DNA of 64,000 nucleotides from UBA4742 sp963785815 (GTDB lineage: Bacteria; Actinomycetota; Acidimicrobiia; Acidimicrobiales; Acidimicrobilacustridaceae), in NCBI GenBank assembly GCA_963785815.1, contig CAWAWN010000001.1, positions 1,426,001-1,490,000 of the forward strand. Direction: 5' to 3'. A program made the position numbers and the translations under genes. The notes below the pieces were generated by a model. The model saw only the letters and a program-made list of their open reading frames with translations. It was not told the origin of the DNA and ran no database searches. This document shows, one piece after another, positions 43,404-53,146 of the stretch; the first letter of the stretch is position 1; every line of letters starts with the position of its first letter.

Positions 43404-43491
43404 GGGTCATCTTCGCACCCGGGACGATCCTCGTCCTACGCTGGCCCCGTCGTGGGTCCGGACCGGACCCGGACCTCAGGGGGACAACCAC

Positions 43492-44637
43492 GTGGCCATC
43501 ACCGACGAGCCCGCCGATCACCGCGACCTGCCCGTGACCGACGTGCCCATCATCTCGGCCGACTCGCACATCACCGAGCCGCCCAACTGCTACCTCGACC
43601 ACATCGACCCGGCCTGGCGCGACCAGGCGCCCTACCTCAGCCACGACGACCGGGCCGGCGACCTGTTCGTCATCCCCGGCATGTCCAAGCCGGTGCCGAT
43701 GGGGCTGGTGGCGGCCGCCGGCAAGCCGGCCGAGGAGATCACGGTGCTGGGCGTGATGTTCGACGAGCTGCACCGCGGCGGCTGGGACCCCGAGGCCAGG
43801 CTGGGAGACCAGGACCGCGACGGCGTGAGCGGTGAGGTCATCTACCCGACGGTGGGCATGGTGCTGTGCAACCACCCGGACCTCGACTACAAGCACGCCT
43901 GCATGCAGGCCTACAACCGCTGGATGGCCGGCTACTGCGGCGCCCACCCCGACCGCCTGTTCGGCGTGGGCCAGACGGCCATGCGCACGCCCGACGAAGG
44001 CATCGCCGACCTCCAGGCCATGGCCGAACAGGGCTTCCGGGGCGTGATGATGCCGGGTGTGCCCGGGGTCGAGGACTACGACTCCCCCATCTACGACGAG
44101 TTCTACCAGGCCGCCATCGAGCTCGGCCTCCCGCTGTCGTTCCACATCCTGACCGGGCCGGCCGAGCGGCCCCGCGGCGCCAAGATCAACGGCTTCATGA
44201 CCATCGTGCGGGCCTGCCAGGACGTCATGGGCATGTTCGTGTTCGGTGCCGTGTTCGAGCGTCACCCCGACCTGCGGCTGGTGTGCGTCGAGGCAGACGC
44301 CGGCTGGGTGCCGCACTACCTGTACCGGCTCGACCACGCCTACAAGCGCCACCGCAACTGGATGCCCCACGGCGAGCTGAGCCGGATGCCCAGCGAGTAC
44401 TTCAGCGAGAACATCTACGTCACCTTCCAGGACGACTGGGTGGCGTTCAAGATGACCGACATGATGAACGTCGAGCGGCTCATGTGGGCCAACGACTTCC
44501 CCCACTCCGACGCCACCTGGCCGTGGTCCCAGGAGATGTTGGCCGAGCACACGGCCCACCTCACCGAGCACGAGAAGCGCCGCATCCTGCACGACAACGT
44601 GGCCGAGCTCTACCGGCTGGGATCCTCGGATGCTTGA
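43492..44637 (+). CDS. Amidohydrolase-2 family metal-dependent hydrolase
   Basis: This 381-residue TIM-barrel protein of the ACMSD/amidohydrolase-2 family has ISADSHITEP (metal site, with the usual DxH variant SADSH), LSFHILTGPAE (metal His) and MWANDFPHSDATWPWSQ (catalytic Asp). Relatives decarboxylate or hydrolyse aromatic or CoA-free acids. Start GTG 43492 has GGGGGAC upstream; the upstream open frame to 43402 has no better start. It overlaps the next gene by 8 bases, so the two metal-dependent hydrolases likely work together. Confidence 0.88.
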   Translation: MAITDEPADHRDLPVTDVPIISADSHITEPPNCYLDHIDPAWRDQAPYLSHDDRAGDLFVIPGMSKPVPMGLVAAAGKPAEEITVLGVMFDELHRGGWDPEARLGDQDRDGVSGEVIYPTVGMVLCNHPDLDYKHACMQAYNRWMAGYCGAHPDRLFGVGQTAMRTPDEGIADLQAMAEQGFRGVMMPGVPGVEDYDSPIYDEFYQAAIELGLPLSFHILTGPAERPRGAKINGFMTIVRACQDVMGMFVFGAVFERHPDLRLVCVEADAGWVPHYLYRLDHAYKRHRNWMPHGELSRMPSEYFSENIYVTFQDDWVAFKMTDMMNVERLMWANDFPHSDATWPWSQEMLAEHTAHLTEHEKRRILHDNVAELYRLGSSDA

Positions 44638-46316
44638 CCTGGCCATCACCGGGGGCACGATCGTCGACGGCACCGGCTCGCCCGGCGAGGTGGGCGACGT
44701 GGCCATCGCCGACGGACGGGTGGTGGCCCTGGGCCCCGACGCCGCCGCCGGTGTCGACGCGGCCGCCACCATCGACGCCACCGACCGGGTGGTGTGCCCG
44801 GGCTTCGTGGACATCCACACCCACTACGACGCCCAGGTGCTGTGGGACCGGATGATGACCGTGTCCCCGTGGCACGGCGTGACCACCGTGGTCATGGGCA
44901 ACTGCGGCTTCGGCGTGGCGCCCACCCGCCCCGACCACCGCGACCTGATCATCCGCACGCTGGAGAAGGTCGAGGGCATGAGCGCGGCGGCGCTGGCCGC
45001 CGGGCTGGGCGACGAGTGGCCCTTCGAGACCTTCCCGCAGTACCTCGACGCGGTGGAGGCTCGCGGACCGGCCATCAACGTGGCCGCCATGATCGGCCAC
45101 ACCCCGGTCCGCCTGGAGGTCATGGGGGCCGAGTCGACCGAGCGCGCCGCCACCGACGACGAGATCGCCCGCATGCGCGCCATCGTGGCCGAGGCCATGG
45201 AGGCCGGCGCGGTGGGCTTCGCCACCTCCAAGTCACCCACCCACGTGGGCTTCGAGGGGCGGCCGGTGCCCAGCCGGGCGGCCGACCTGGAGGAGATCCT
45301 GGCCCTCACCGGGGCCCTGGGCGACGCCGGCCGCGGGGTCATCCAGGCCACGATGGGCTCGGGTCTGGCCTTCGGCGAGTTCGCCGAGATCACCCGTCGG
45401 TGCGGGCGGCCCATCTCCTGGACCGCGCTGCTGGCCGGCGTGGGCGGCCCGGGCGTGTCGGCCTGGATGCTCGAGGAGTCGGTCAAGCTGCTGGACGAGG
45501 GCCTCCCGGTGCACCCCCAGGTGAGCTGTCGGCCCCTCAACTTCGAGTTCACCATGGCCCAGCCGTTCCCCTTCGAGAGCATGCGGCTGTTCGGGGCCAT
45601 CTCGGCCGCCCCCGACCTGGCCACCAAGGTGGCGGTGTACCGCGACCCGGCCTTCCGCGCCGAGCTGCGCGAGAAGCTGGCGGCCGGCAAGCGCGGCGCG
45701 CTCGGGGGGCAGCTGGGAGCGCACGGTGGTGTCGTGGTTCCCACCCGACCACACCCTGGACGAGCGCAACATCGCCGAGCTGGCCGCAGAGCGGGGGTCG
45801 GATCCCACCGATCTGGTGCTCGACCTCGCCCTGGAGTCGGACCTCGAGGCCCGCTTCCGCATGGCCGTGCTCAACTACGACGACGACGAGGTCGAGGGGC
45901 TGCTCACCGATCCCCACACCATGATCGGCCTGTCCGACGCGGGCGCCCACGCCAGCCAGCTGTGCGACTCGGGCTTCTCCACCCACCTGCTGTCCCACTG
46001 GGTCCGCGACCGACGCGCCCTGACCCTGGCCGAGGCGGTGCGCAAGCTGACCTCGGAGCCGGCCGAGATCTTCGGGCTGGCCGACCGGGGTCTGCTGGCC
46101 GTCGGTCGACCGGCCGACGTGGTCGTGTTCGACCCCGAGACCGTGGCGTGTGAGCCGCTGCGCCGGGTCCACGACCAGCCGGCGGGCGCCGACCGCCTCA
46201 TCGCCGAGGCCGCCGGCATCGACGCGGTGGTGGTCAACGGCACCGTGCTGCGCCGCCACGGCACCGACCAGGTCGACCTGGCGGGACCCCTCCCGGGCCA
46301 GCTGCTGCGCGGCTGA
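44630..46316 (+). CDS. N-acyl-D-amino-acid deacylase/D-aminoacylase family (single frameshift)
   Basis: This is a urease-superfamily metal hydrolase. The metal motif is in GFVDIHTHYDAQVLWD and further sites in VVMGNCGFGVAPTRP. The second half carries LSDAGAHASQLCDSGF and a C-terminal VGRPADVVVFDPETV strand. The protein changes frame at the G6 run 45704-45709; with five Gs it reads LGGSWERTVVSWFPPDHTLD continuously. The gene starts inside the previous gene (8-base overlap), and its product may act on N-acyl-D-amino acids or a related amide. Confidence 0.87.
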
Positions 46317-46344
46317 CCGGGAGTCGACCCCCGCGGGACGGCGG

Positions 46345-47694
46345 TCAGGCCACCCGGATGCTGCCGCGGGCGTCGCGCTTGGCCGCATAGAGGGCGCCGT
46401 CGGCCGCGTCCACCAGCTCGTCGATGGTGCAGGTGCCCGGCGGCGCCACCGCGATCCCGACCGTGGCGCCCACCTGCACGGGCTCGTCGCCGACGGTGAT
46501 GGACTGGCGCACCGCCGCACTCAGCCGTTCGGCCACCGCCCGCACCACCGCCAGATCGGGGAGTCCCGGGCATAGCACGGCGAACTCGTCGCCGCCCAGC
46601 CGCGCCACCAGGTCGCCGTCGCGGGTGACCTCGCGCAGCCGGCGGGCCACCTCGACCAGCACCCGATCCCCGGCGCCGTGGCCCAGCCGGTCGTTGACCG
46701 GCTTGAACTCATCGAGGTCGATGTAGAGCACGCCCACCAGCGGCCCGGTGCCGTCGTCGCCCAGGGAGCGCTCCATCTCGGCGAAGAAGCGGCTGCGGTT
46801 GGCCAACCCCGTGAGGGCGTCGTGGTTGGCCGCGTGGCGCAGGGCGGCGGCGTCGCGCTCGCGCGCCAGCACCAGGCCGGTGACCCGCACCAGGTTCTCC
46901 AGCAGCACCCGGCAGGTGTAGTCGGGCTCCTCGTCCGCCCGCCGCCACAGCACCAGGCAGGCCTGCGGACACCCTTCGGCCATGACCGGGAAGGCCCAGC
47001 ACCAGCGGTAGCCGGCGTCGACCGCCCAGTTGCGGACGGGGTCGCCCAGCTGGGCCACCGGCACGGCGCGGGGCTGGCCCACCAGGCTGGCGTGGTGCCA
47101 CGGGGTCCCGACCTGACCCGCGTCGCGCAGCAGGCCCGGGGGCAGCCGGTCCGATCCCACCGATCGGAAGAACCGCCCGGCGAAGGGCTCGACCAGGATG
47201 GCGCCGTCGGCCTCCAACGTCTCGGCGCCCATGACCTCGACCAGCAGGCGCAACGTGTCGTCGAGGGTGGCGCCCCCGGCCAGCTGCTCGATGACCTGGT
47301 CCAGCAGGTGCCGCTCGTCCCACCGGCGCAGGTAGGCCACCAGCCCGCCCACCTGCGGGTCGTGGAGCTGGGCGTTGGCCGTGGCCTCGCACACGAAGCT
47401 GGAGCCGTCCTTGCGCCGGATGCGGAACAGCATGGGACGCTGCAGGCCCTGGCGGGTCATGGCGAAGCCCACCGACTCGAGGGCCGGCGGGTTCCACTCG
47501 ACGTCGATGTGGTCCACGATGTTGGTGCCCAGCAGCTCCTCGGATCGGTAGCCGGTCAGGCGCTCGAGGGCGCCGCCCAGCCAGACGATCTGGCCCAGGT
47601 CATCGATGATCATCACGATCCCGGGTGACAGGTCGAGCAGGCGCTCGGCCAGCGATCCGTTCGCCGCAGGGGGTGCTGGTGGAAGAAGGCCCAC
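46345..47694 (-). CDS. PAS-GAF-GGDEF diguanylate cyclase
   Basis: This 449-residue signalling protein has a PAS domain (IVMIIDDLGQIVWLGGALER), a GAF-like region, then a GGDEF domain. The active-site motif is GGDEF and the inhibitory I-site RDGD lies 5 residues before it, so it should make c-di-GMP and be product-inhibited. FPVMAEGCPQACLVLW and similar segments are GAF-like. Start is GTG 47694; the ATG at 47696 is in another frame. No EAL or PilZ gene is nearby. Its regulator is not visible. Confidence 0.92.
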   Translation of the reverse strand: MGLLPPAPPAANGSLAERLLDLSPGIVMIIDDLGQIVWLGGALERLTGYRSEELLGTNIVDHIDVEWNPPALESVGFAMTRQGLQRPMLFRIRRKDGSSFVCEATANAQLHDPQVGGLVAYLRRWDERHLLDQVIEQLAGGATLDDTLRLLVEVMGAETLEADGAILVEPFAGRFFRSVGSDRLPPGLLRDAGQVGTPWHHASLVGQPRAVPVAQLGDPVRNWAVDAGYRWCWAFPVMAEGCPQACLVLWRRADEEPDYTCRVLLENLVRVTGLVLARERDAAALRHAANHDALTGLANRSRFFAEMERSLGDDGTGPLVGVLYIDLDEFKPVNDRLGHGAGDRVLVEVARRLREVTRDGDLVARLGGDEFAVLCPGLPDLAVVRAVAERLSAAVRQSITVGDEPVQVGATVGIAVAPPGTCTIDELVDAADGALYAAKRDARGSIRVA

Positions 47695-47737
47695 ATCAGA
47701 TCATCGGCATCGACGACGTCGGACTGAGGGCCCGCGC

Positions 47738-49099
47738 TCAGGGTTGGGTCAGCCAGATGCGCAGTACGAGCAGCGCGGGGTTGATGGTCGGCTGCACCCC
47801 CGGCGCCAGCCCCACTCGCAGCTGGTTGCGTCGGTCGTCGGTGGCGATGGTGCCGACCTGGCCCCAGATCACGGTGTAGGGCTGGGCCACGCCGGCCAAC
47901 CTGGACGTGTTGTCGGCCACCACCGTGGCGGCCACGGGCTGGTCCAGGGCGCGGGTGCGGAACTCGGTGCCGATGAGCACGGCCTCCACCGGGGCGGCGA
48001 TCGAGGTGGGACCGGGCGCGTCGACGAACGTGTTGCGCCGCACCTGGTTGCCGTCGTCCTCCACCCGCACGCCGTGGGTGTCGCCCTCGAACCGGTTGTG
48101 GTACACGGTGTTGCCGGTGGCGTGGTCGAGCACGTGGACGGCACCACCGGTGGTGTCGTAGGGCGGTGTGGCGCAGTCGAAGCTGGCCGTGTTCTCGGCC
48201 ATGCGCGAACCGATCCACACGCCGTTGGGCTCGTCGGCGATGGTGTTGTCGACGATCAGGTTGCCCGAGGCGCTGGTGTGGCGCGGCCACCACTGGTCCG
48301 GGTGCTGGTGCACGTACTCCCCGCAGTTCTCGTAGAGCAGCACACCGCCATAGGAGTTGCCCTCGATCAGGTTGCCCCGGATGGTGTTGTCCTGGGAGCC
48401 GTCCACCGCGATCCCCTCGCGCCCGGTCGACACGTAGCGGAAGGTCAGCGACCCCACCTGGATGGGGGTGCCGGCCGGATCCGTGTTGGCGAACCCGTTG
48501 TCGACGATGGTCGAGTTGGTGACCATTGATCCCTTCGAACCTGCCTCGAGGTAGAGGCCGGCGCTGCCCGCACCGGTGACCGACACGTCGTCGATGGTCA
48601 CACCGGTGACGTAGGCGTCGACGTAGAGGCCCACGCCGCCCGAGCCGGAGATCTGGTCGTCGAGTATGCGCACCTGGGAGTAGTCGTGGTCGTACTCGTG
48701 CCCCGCCACGAGGGCCTTGAACCCGACGCGGGTCACGCGCACGCCGTTGGTGAAGCCGTGGACCACGCAGTTGCGCACCGTGATGTCGGTCAGGGCCGCA
48801 TCCGTCGGCGCACTGACCAGGATGCCCACGCCGCTGCGCCCGGCGCCCTGGTCGATGCGGGCCCCGCGACAGTCGAGAACCACGTGCGACCGCGTGATGG
48901 TCAGGCCGCCGGAGTAGGTGCAGTTGGGATCCAGGTCGATCGAGTGGGTCACCACCAGCGCGGCCGCCCCCTGCTCGCAGCCCACCACCGGCACCGGCCC
49001 GGCTCTCGGCGTGGCCCCCTGGGCCAGGGCCGGATCCGCCGCCACCAACAGCAGGCCCAAGAGCCCGGCCAATGCGAAGGCGGCCCCGCGGATGCTCAT
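47738..49099 (-). CDS. Secreted right-handed parallel beta-helix protein
   Basis: This exported 453-residue protein has a signal peptide (AAFALAGLLGLLLVAADPAL) and a long array of beta-helix turns (GLTITRSHVVLDCRG, DITVRNCVVHGFTNGVRV, NTIRGNLIEGNSYGGVLLY, GNTVYHNRFEGDTHGVRV). Such folds bind or cleave polysaccharides but I see no clear catalytic signature. Start ATG 49099 has GGAGG 6 bases upstream. The divergent TetR gene begins about 120 bases away. Confidence 0.86.
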   Translation of the reverse strand: MSIRGAAFALAGLLGLLLVAADPALAQGATPRAGPVPVVGCEQGAAALVVTHSIDLDPNCTYSGGLTITRSHVVLDCRGARIDQGAGRSGVGILVSAPTDAALTDITVRNCVVHGFTNGVRVTRVGFKALVAGHEYDHDYSQVRILDDQISGSGGVGLYVDAYVTGVTIDDVSVTGAGSAGLYLEAGSKGSMVTNSTIVDNGFANTDPAGTPIQVGSLTFRYVSTGREGIAVDGSQDNTIRGNLIEGNSYGGVLLYENCGEYVHQHPDQWWPRHTSASGNLIVDNTIADEPNGVWIGSRMAENTASFDCATPPYDTTGGAVHVLDHATGNTVYHNRFEGDTHGVRVEDDGNQVRRNTFVDAPGPTSIAAPVEAVLIGTEFRTRALDQPVAATVVADNTSRLAGVAQPYTVIWGQVGTIATDDRRNQLRVGLAPGVQPTINPALLVLRIWLTQP

Positions 49100-49218
49100 C
49101 CCCACCCTCCGAACCCTCCCCCGGACGCGGCCGTTGACGCCCCCCGGCCGTCTTGAAAGACTGCATTCATGATACGGCCGGGCTGGGCCGCCGACCAGGC
49201 ACGCCGTCAACCCGGCCG

Positions 49219-49893
49219 GTGACCGACACCACCGAGCGCCCCGAGCGCCGCTACGGCGGCCTGTCGGCGGAGCAACGGCGCGACGAACGTCAGCGACGGC
49301 TGCTGGGGGCCGGGCTGGAGCTGTTCGGCACGCGCGGGTTCCGGACCACCACCGTTGCCGACGTCTGCCGCGAGGCGGCGGTGGCACCCATCCACTTCTA
49401 CGAAGAGCACACGGGTCGCGAGTCGCTGCTCGAGGCCGTGTACGACGAGATCATGGTCACCACCCGCGCCGCGGTGGACGAGGCCCTGGCCGGCTGCGCG
49501 GCCGAGTTCCGGGCCCGATCCCGGGCCGGCCTGGCCGCCTTCTGCCACGCCATGCTCGACGACCCGCGCCGGGCCCGCGTGCAGTGCATCGAGATCGTGG
49601 GGGTGTCCCCGGCCATGGAGGCTCGACGCCACGAGGGGTTGCTGGCCTACGCGGCGCTGGTGGCCGAGTCCTTCGACCTGGCCCGACCCGAGCCCGACCG
49701 GGGCGTGGCACCCACCGACCTGCAGACCAGCCCGGCGCTGCGCAGCATCGCCGTGACCCTGGTGGGCGGGGTCAACCAAGCCATCGTCGACTGGCTGCTG
49801 GTGCCCGATCCTCAGCCCATCGACGAGCTCATCGACGCCCTCAGCGCGGTGTTCGTGGCCACTGGCGAGCACCTCTCGTCCACACCGGGCTGA
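49219..49893 (+). CDS. TetR/AcrR-family transcriptional regulator
   Basis: This regulator of about 224 residues has an N-terminal helix-turn-helix (GLELFGTRGFRTTTVADVCR, then EAAVAPIHFYEEHTGRESLL) with the Phe/Tyr contact residues of TetR, and a ligand-binding C-terminal half. GTG 49219 was chosen because it follows the basic linker; longer open frame to 49153 is unlikely. Target genes are not evident; a candidate is the divergent beta-helix gene. The desaturase operator at 15.4 kb could also be a TetR target. Confidence 0.85.
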   Translation: MTDTTERPERRYGGLSAEQRRDERQRRLLGAGLELFGTRGFRTTTVADVCREAAVAPIHFYEEHTGRESLLEAVYDEIMVTTRAAVDEALAGCAAEFRARSRAGLAAFCHAMLDDPRRARVQCIEIVGVSPAMEARRHEGLLAYAALVAESFDLARPEPDRGVAPTDLQTSPALRSIAVTLVGGVNQAIVDWLLVPDPQPIDELIDALSAVFVATGEHLSSTPG

Positions 49894-49900
49894 TCGCCCG

Positions 49901-52096
49901 TCAGCTGGCCTGCACCCGCGACATCAGGTCGCTCACCAGCGCAGCCTTGCTGGCCACGAAGGCGTCGGTCAAGTGGTGGGTGTCGACGTACACGAGCGTG
50001 CCGCCAACCTGCAGCGGGCACACCTTGGGCCCACAGATCACGTCGGTCAGGTCGAGGGTGGCGACGTGGCCCACCTGCTGGATGGCGCTCTTCTCGGCGG
50101 CGAGCAGGGGCGCCGAGGTGGCCAGCGCCGCCGCCCGGGACTGCACGCAGGGCGCCACCGCGTCGACCGAGGCCACACACTTGCTGGCGTCGATGGGCAG
50201 GGTGGGTTCGTCGTAGATGTAGCCCACCTTGGCCCCGCTGGCCTCCACCGACTTGAAGAAGTCGACCGTCGCCTGCTGCCAGATCGCCGGCTGCTGGCTG
50301 GGTGGCACGGCATGTGCGGCGCGGTCCAGCACCCGGCCCGCATAGCCGTTCCAGTTGGCCACGATCACGTCCGTCGGCTTGAAGTACTGGATGAGTCGGA
50401 GGTCGCCGGCCTGCTGGAACTGGCAGACGACCAGCGCGGACTCGCCCTTGGCCGCGTTCCAGACGTTCACCTGGAACGGTGCACAGCCATCGTGCTCGCG
50501 CAGCACGATCCGCAGGTGCTGGGCTTGGGCCAGCTGCTCGAACACGGGGGCCCACTGGCCCATGTGCGAGTCACCGATGAGCATCAACGTGCGGGCGCTG
50601 GTCGTGTCGCCGCCGACGCAGTACTTGTCCCCCTGCGGGGACTTGGCCGAGGTCAGGTAGGGACAGATCGTGGACTCGCGGGTGCGGTAGAGGCTGACGG
50701 CGACGTTGATCTGTTGTTGGAGGGAGGACCCGGCGGGGGCTTGGAGGTTGGCCACGGTGCGCCCGGCGCCGGTGGCGGCGGCCACGGTGGGGGTGTCGGG
50801 GGTGACCGCGAAGCACACGATCAACACGATGACGGTGATGGCCGCCCCGAACGCGAACGTGCGGGCGTTGGAACCGGTCAACGGCTTCCAGAACCGGATC
50901 GGGGTCTCGTAGTAGTGGTAGGCCAGCCACGCCACCCCCAACGCCCAACCGGCCGCCACCGTCTCGAGGACCACGTTGTTCGAGTTGAACGCGGCGGCCG
51001 CCAGCACGATCGCCGGCCAATGCCACAGATACCACGAGTACGACACCCGCCCCAACCACTGCGGCCCCCGACGCGACAACCCGGCACTGACCGGGTTCGC
51101 CGCCTCGACCCCCTCCCAGGTGTGCCCGGCGGTGATCAACGCCATCGTCGCCACCACCGGCAACAACGCCCACAACCCCGGATACGGCGTCGACGCCCGG
51201 ATCCACACCAACCCCGCCCCCAACACCACCAACCCCACCAACGCCAACCCCGTGCGCGCCCACCGGGCCCGCAACCCATCCGGAACCGTCACCGCCGCCA
51301 ACAAACCAGCCGCCGCGAACTCCCACGCCCGCGACTGCAACCCATAGAACGCCCACGTCGACCCCGAACGAGTCAACACCACATCAATCCACAACGACAC
51401 CACCAACGTCACCGCGAACACCCCGATCAACGCCTTCCGACGAAAATCGTTGACCCGGCGAGACAACGGACCCCGCGCCACCCAACACACCAGCGCGAAC
51501 AACACCGGCCACAACAAGTAGAACTGCTCCTCCACCCCCAACGACCACGTGTGCACGAACGGCGACGAGTTCACATCCCCACCGAAATAGGACTGCGCCT
51601 GCCCCGCGAACTTGATGTTCGACACATACAACGCGGCCGCCGCCCCCTGACGAGCGAACGTCGGCATCTCGAACAACGGGAACACGAAATAGCCCACCAC
51701 CAACGTCGCCACGATCATCAACGCCAACGCCGGCACCAACCGCCGCACCCGCCGCGCCCAAAACCCCGCCAACGCCACCCGCCCCGCCCCCGACGCCTCC
51801 CGCAACAAGTTCCTCGAGATCAAGAACCCCGAGATCACGAAGAACACATCCACCCCGATGAACCCACCCCCGAACCCCGCCCACCCCACGTGATACCCAA
51901 CCACCAACACGATCGCCACCGCCCGCAACCCATCAACATCCCCACGGAACCACACCCGCGGACCAACCACCCCCACCCCACCACCACCGACACCAACAGC
52001 CTCAACCCGATCGGCTTGCACGGTCACAGAAGCTGTCGTCCTCCGCTGGTGGCTGCCCGCATCAGGGGCCGCAGCGTAGCCCCATCCCGAACCCAC
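49901..52096 (-). CDS. OafA-type acyltransferase with C-terminal SGNH domain
   Basis: This 731-residue membrane acyltransferase modifies cell-surface polysaccharides. Residues 46-420 form the Acyl-transf-3 region (VGYHVGWAGFGGGFIGVDVF, FFVISGFLI, WSLGVEEQFYLLWP, WYLWHWPAIVL). The C-terminal third is an SGNH hydrolase (LMLIGDSHMGQW, VDTHHLTDAF). The N-terminal half has a different codon style from the SGNH part: G-rich third positions and much GGG/TTG/GTG, so it may have been acquired by recombination. The start is uncertain; GTG near 52020 is an alternative. It ends next to the TetR gene. Confidence 0.87.
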   Translation of the reverse strand: MGSGWGYAAAPDAGSHQRRTTASVTVQADRVEAVGVGGGGVGVVGPRVWFRGDVDGLRAVAIVLVVGYHVGWAGFGGGFIGVDVFFVISGFLISRNLLREASGAGRVALAGFWARRVRRLVPALALMIVATLVVGYFVFPLFEMPTFARQGAAAALYVSNIKFAGQAQSYFGGDVNSSPFVHTWSLGVEEQFYLLWPVLFALVCWVARGPLSRRVNDFRRKALIGVFAVTLVVSLWIDVVLTRSGSTWAFYGLQSRAWEFAAAGLLAAVTVPDGLRARWARTGLALVGLVVLGAGLVWIRASTPYPGLWALLPVVATMALITAGHTWEGVEAANPVSAGLSRRGPQWLGRVSYSWYLWHWPAIVLAAAAFNSNNVVLETVAAGWALGVAWLAYHYYETPIRFWKPLTGSNARTFAFGAAITVIVLIVCFAVTPDTPTVAAATGAGRTVANLQAPAGSSLQQQINVAVSLYRTRESTICPYLTSAKSPQGDKYCVGGDTTSARTLMLIGDSHMGQWAPVFEQLAQAQHLRIVLREHDGCAPFQVNVWNAAKGESALVVCQFQQAGDLRLIQYFKPTDVIVANWNGYAGRVLDRAAHAVPPSQQPAIWQQATVDFFKSVEASGAKVGYIYDEPTLPIDASKCVASVDAVAPCVQSRAAALATSAPLLAAEKSAIQQVGHVATLDLTDVICGPKVCPLQVGGTLVYVDTHHLTDAFVASKAALVSDLMSRVQAS

Positions 52097-52165
52097 CGAA
52101 CCGCGGGACCAACCCCCCCGAACACGCCCGACCCGGGTCCGGGGTCGCCGGAGGAACCCGCGAGT

Positions 52166-52242
52166 TGGTGGAGGTGATGGGATTCGAACCCACGGCCTCC
52201 TCGATGCGACCGAGGCGCTCTAGCCAACTGAGCTACACCCCC
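52166..52242 (-). tRNA. tRNA-Ala(CGC)
   Basis: The minus strand folds into a complete cloverleaf of 77 bases. The acceptor stem is GGGGGTG with CACCTCC, including the G3-U70 pair that defines alanine identity. The anticodon stem is CCTCG/CGAGG with loop GTCGCAT, anticodon CGC (reads GCG). The T-loop is TTCGAAT, and the genome-encoded CCA is present (ACCA at 52166-52169). It lies between a GlpR-like gene and the acyltransferase gene. Confidence 0.95.
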
Positions 52243-52310
52243 AGGGGTCCGGCCACGATAGCCGAGCCGTCACGAGGGTCCGGACAGACGCGCGGGACGA
52301 AGGCGGGATC

Positions 52311-52838
52311 TCAGTTGGCCGACTGGCGCAGCAGCAGCGGAGCGGGGTGCCGCTCGCCCAGGTCGATGGCCGGCTGCAGGTAGCGGACCTTGTGCTGGCG
52401 CTCGGTGGCCGCCCGCTGCATCTGGGCCAGCAGCACGACGTAGCCGACCAGCAGCACGTCGCTCAGCAGCTGCAGGTACCAGAAGACGCCCCCGACCAGC
52501 ACGCTCAGCGCCAGGGTGACCAGCGTGGCGCTGAGCAGGCCCAGCAGCACGTTCTTGCGACGCTGGCGGGCCTGGCGACGGGTCATCACCGACGGCGACC
52601 GGTAGGCCACCGGCGCGAAGGCCGGACGAGCCAGCGAGATCGAGCTGGCTTGGGGGGCGGGACCGGCGATGCGGGTGGCGAGGGCCGAGCGGCGTGGTGA
52701 GGTGCGCTCGAGGATCGAAAGGTGCTTGGAGAAGCTCGAGATGGAGTTCACGCTGCGATGCTCGCTACGGCCACGGAACCAGATGACGGCGTAGGTGGCC
52801 CAGACTGCCGCAAGGATGAACAGCACCACGAATGTCAC
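52311..52838 (-). CDS. GlpR-like actinobacterial membrane protein
   Basis: This 175-residue membrane protein has an N-terminal helix (VVLFILAAVWATYAVIWFRG), a basic cytoplasmic linker, and a pair of C-terminal helices (VLLGLLSATLVTLALSVLVG, WYLQLLSDVLLVGYVVLLAQ). This architecture and its location in the galU-glp cluster match GlpR, the membrane partner of Glp in corynebacterial division. The call is inference from layout and neighbourhood; the sequence is not strongly conserved. A tRNA-Ala follows downstream. Confidence 0.65.
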   Translation of the reverse strand: MTFVVLFILAAVWATYAVIWFRGRSEHRSVNSISSFSKHLSILERTSPRRSALATRIAGPAPQASSISLARPAFAPVAYRSPSVMTRRQARQRRKNVLLGLLSATLVTLALSVLVGGVFWYLQLLSDVLLVGYVVLLAQMQRAATERQHKVRYLQPAIDLGERHPAPLLLRQSAN

Positions 52839-53026
52839 GCTCCGTGCCCTGCCTTCGTTGCCTGGTCACCGTAGCCATCAGGCCACGGAAACGGGTGGAT
52901 GCCGCGACGGGGACCGGACTCGATCGCACGGCGTTCGGACGAGCTCGGAACCCAGGTTACGGTCGGATGGACGATGTTACGGTTCTACTACGGAACGGCC
53001 CCCGCCCGCTAGCCCGCTCGCCCGGT
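52839..53026. other. Intergenic region with GTTACGG direct repeat
   Basis: No reading frame with support is present. GTTACGG occurs at 52956-52962 and 52976-52982, 20 bases apart, about 120 and 140 bases upstream of the GlpR-like gene. It could be an operator. The rest has no obvious signal. Confidence 0.4.
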
Positions 53027-53146
53027 CAGTCGACTTGCTGGCCGACCTCACGGTCAGTCGACTTGCTGGCCGACCTCACGGTCAGTCGACTTGCTGGCCG
53101 ACCTCACGGTCAGTCGACTTGCTGGCCGACCTCACGGTCAGTCGAC
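53027..53146. repeat. 28-bp perfect tandem repeat at the moaC stop
   Basis: A 28-bp unit (begins CAGTCGACTTGCTGGCCGAC, ends CTCACGGT) is repeated four times without a mismatch at 53027-53138, then continues as CAGTCGAC at 53139-53146. The last eight bases are the end of moaC, including its stop TGA. So the array extends out of the gene's 3' end, and the seed copy probably arose there. Each unit contains the SalI-like palindrome GTCGAC. Perfect identity indicates recent expansion; copy number may vary between strains. It lies in the presumed transcript between moaC and the GlpR-like gene. Confidence 0.9.

Noticed and set aside
49973..52177. 734-codon plus-strand frame opposite the acyltransferase
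   Set aside because: Arg/Pro/His-rich shadow with no domain.
53027..53146. CRISPR array at the 28-bp repeats
   Set aside because: Units are directly adjacent with no spacers, and no cas genes are present.
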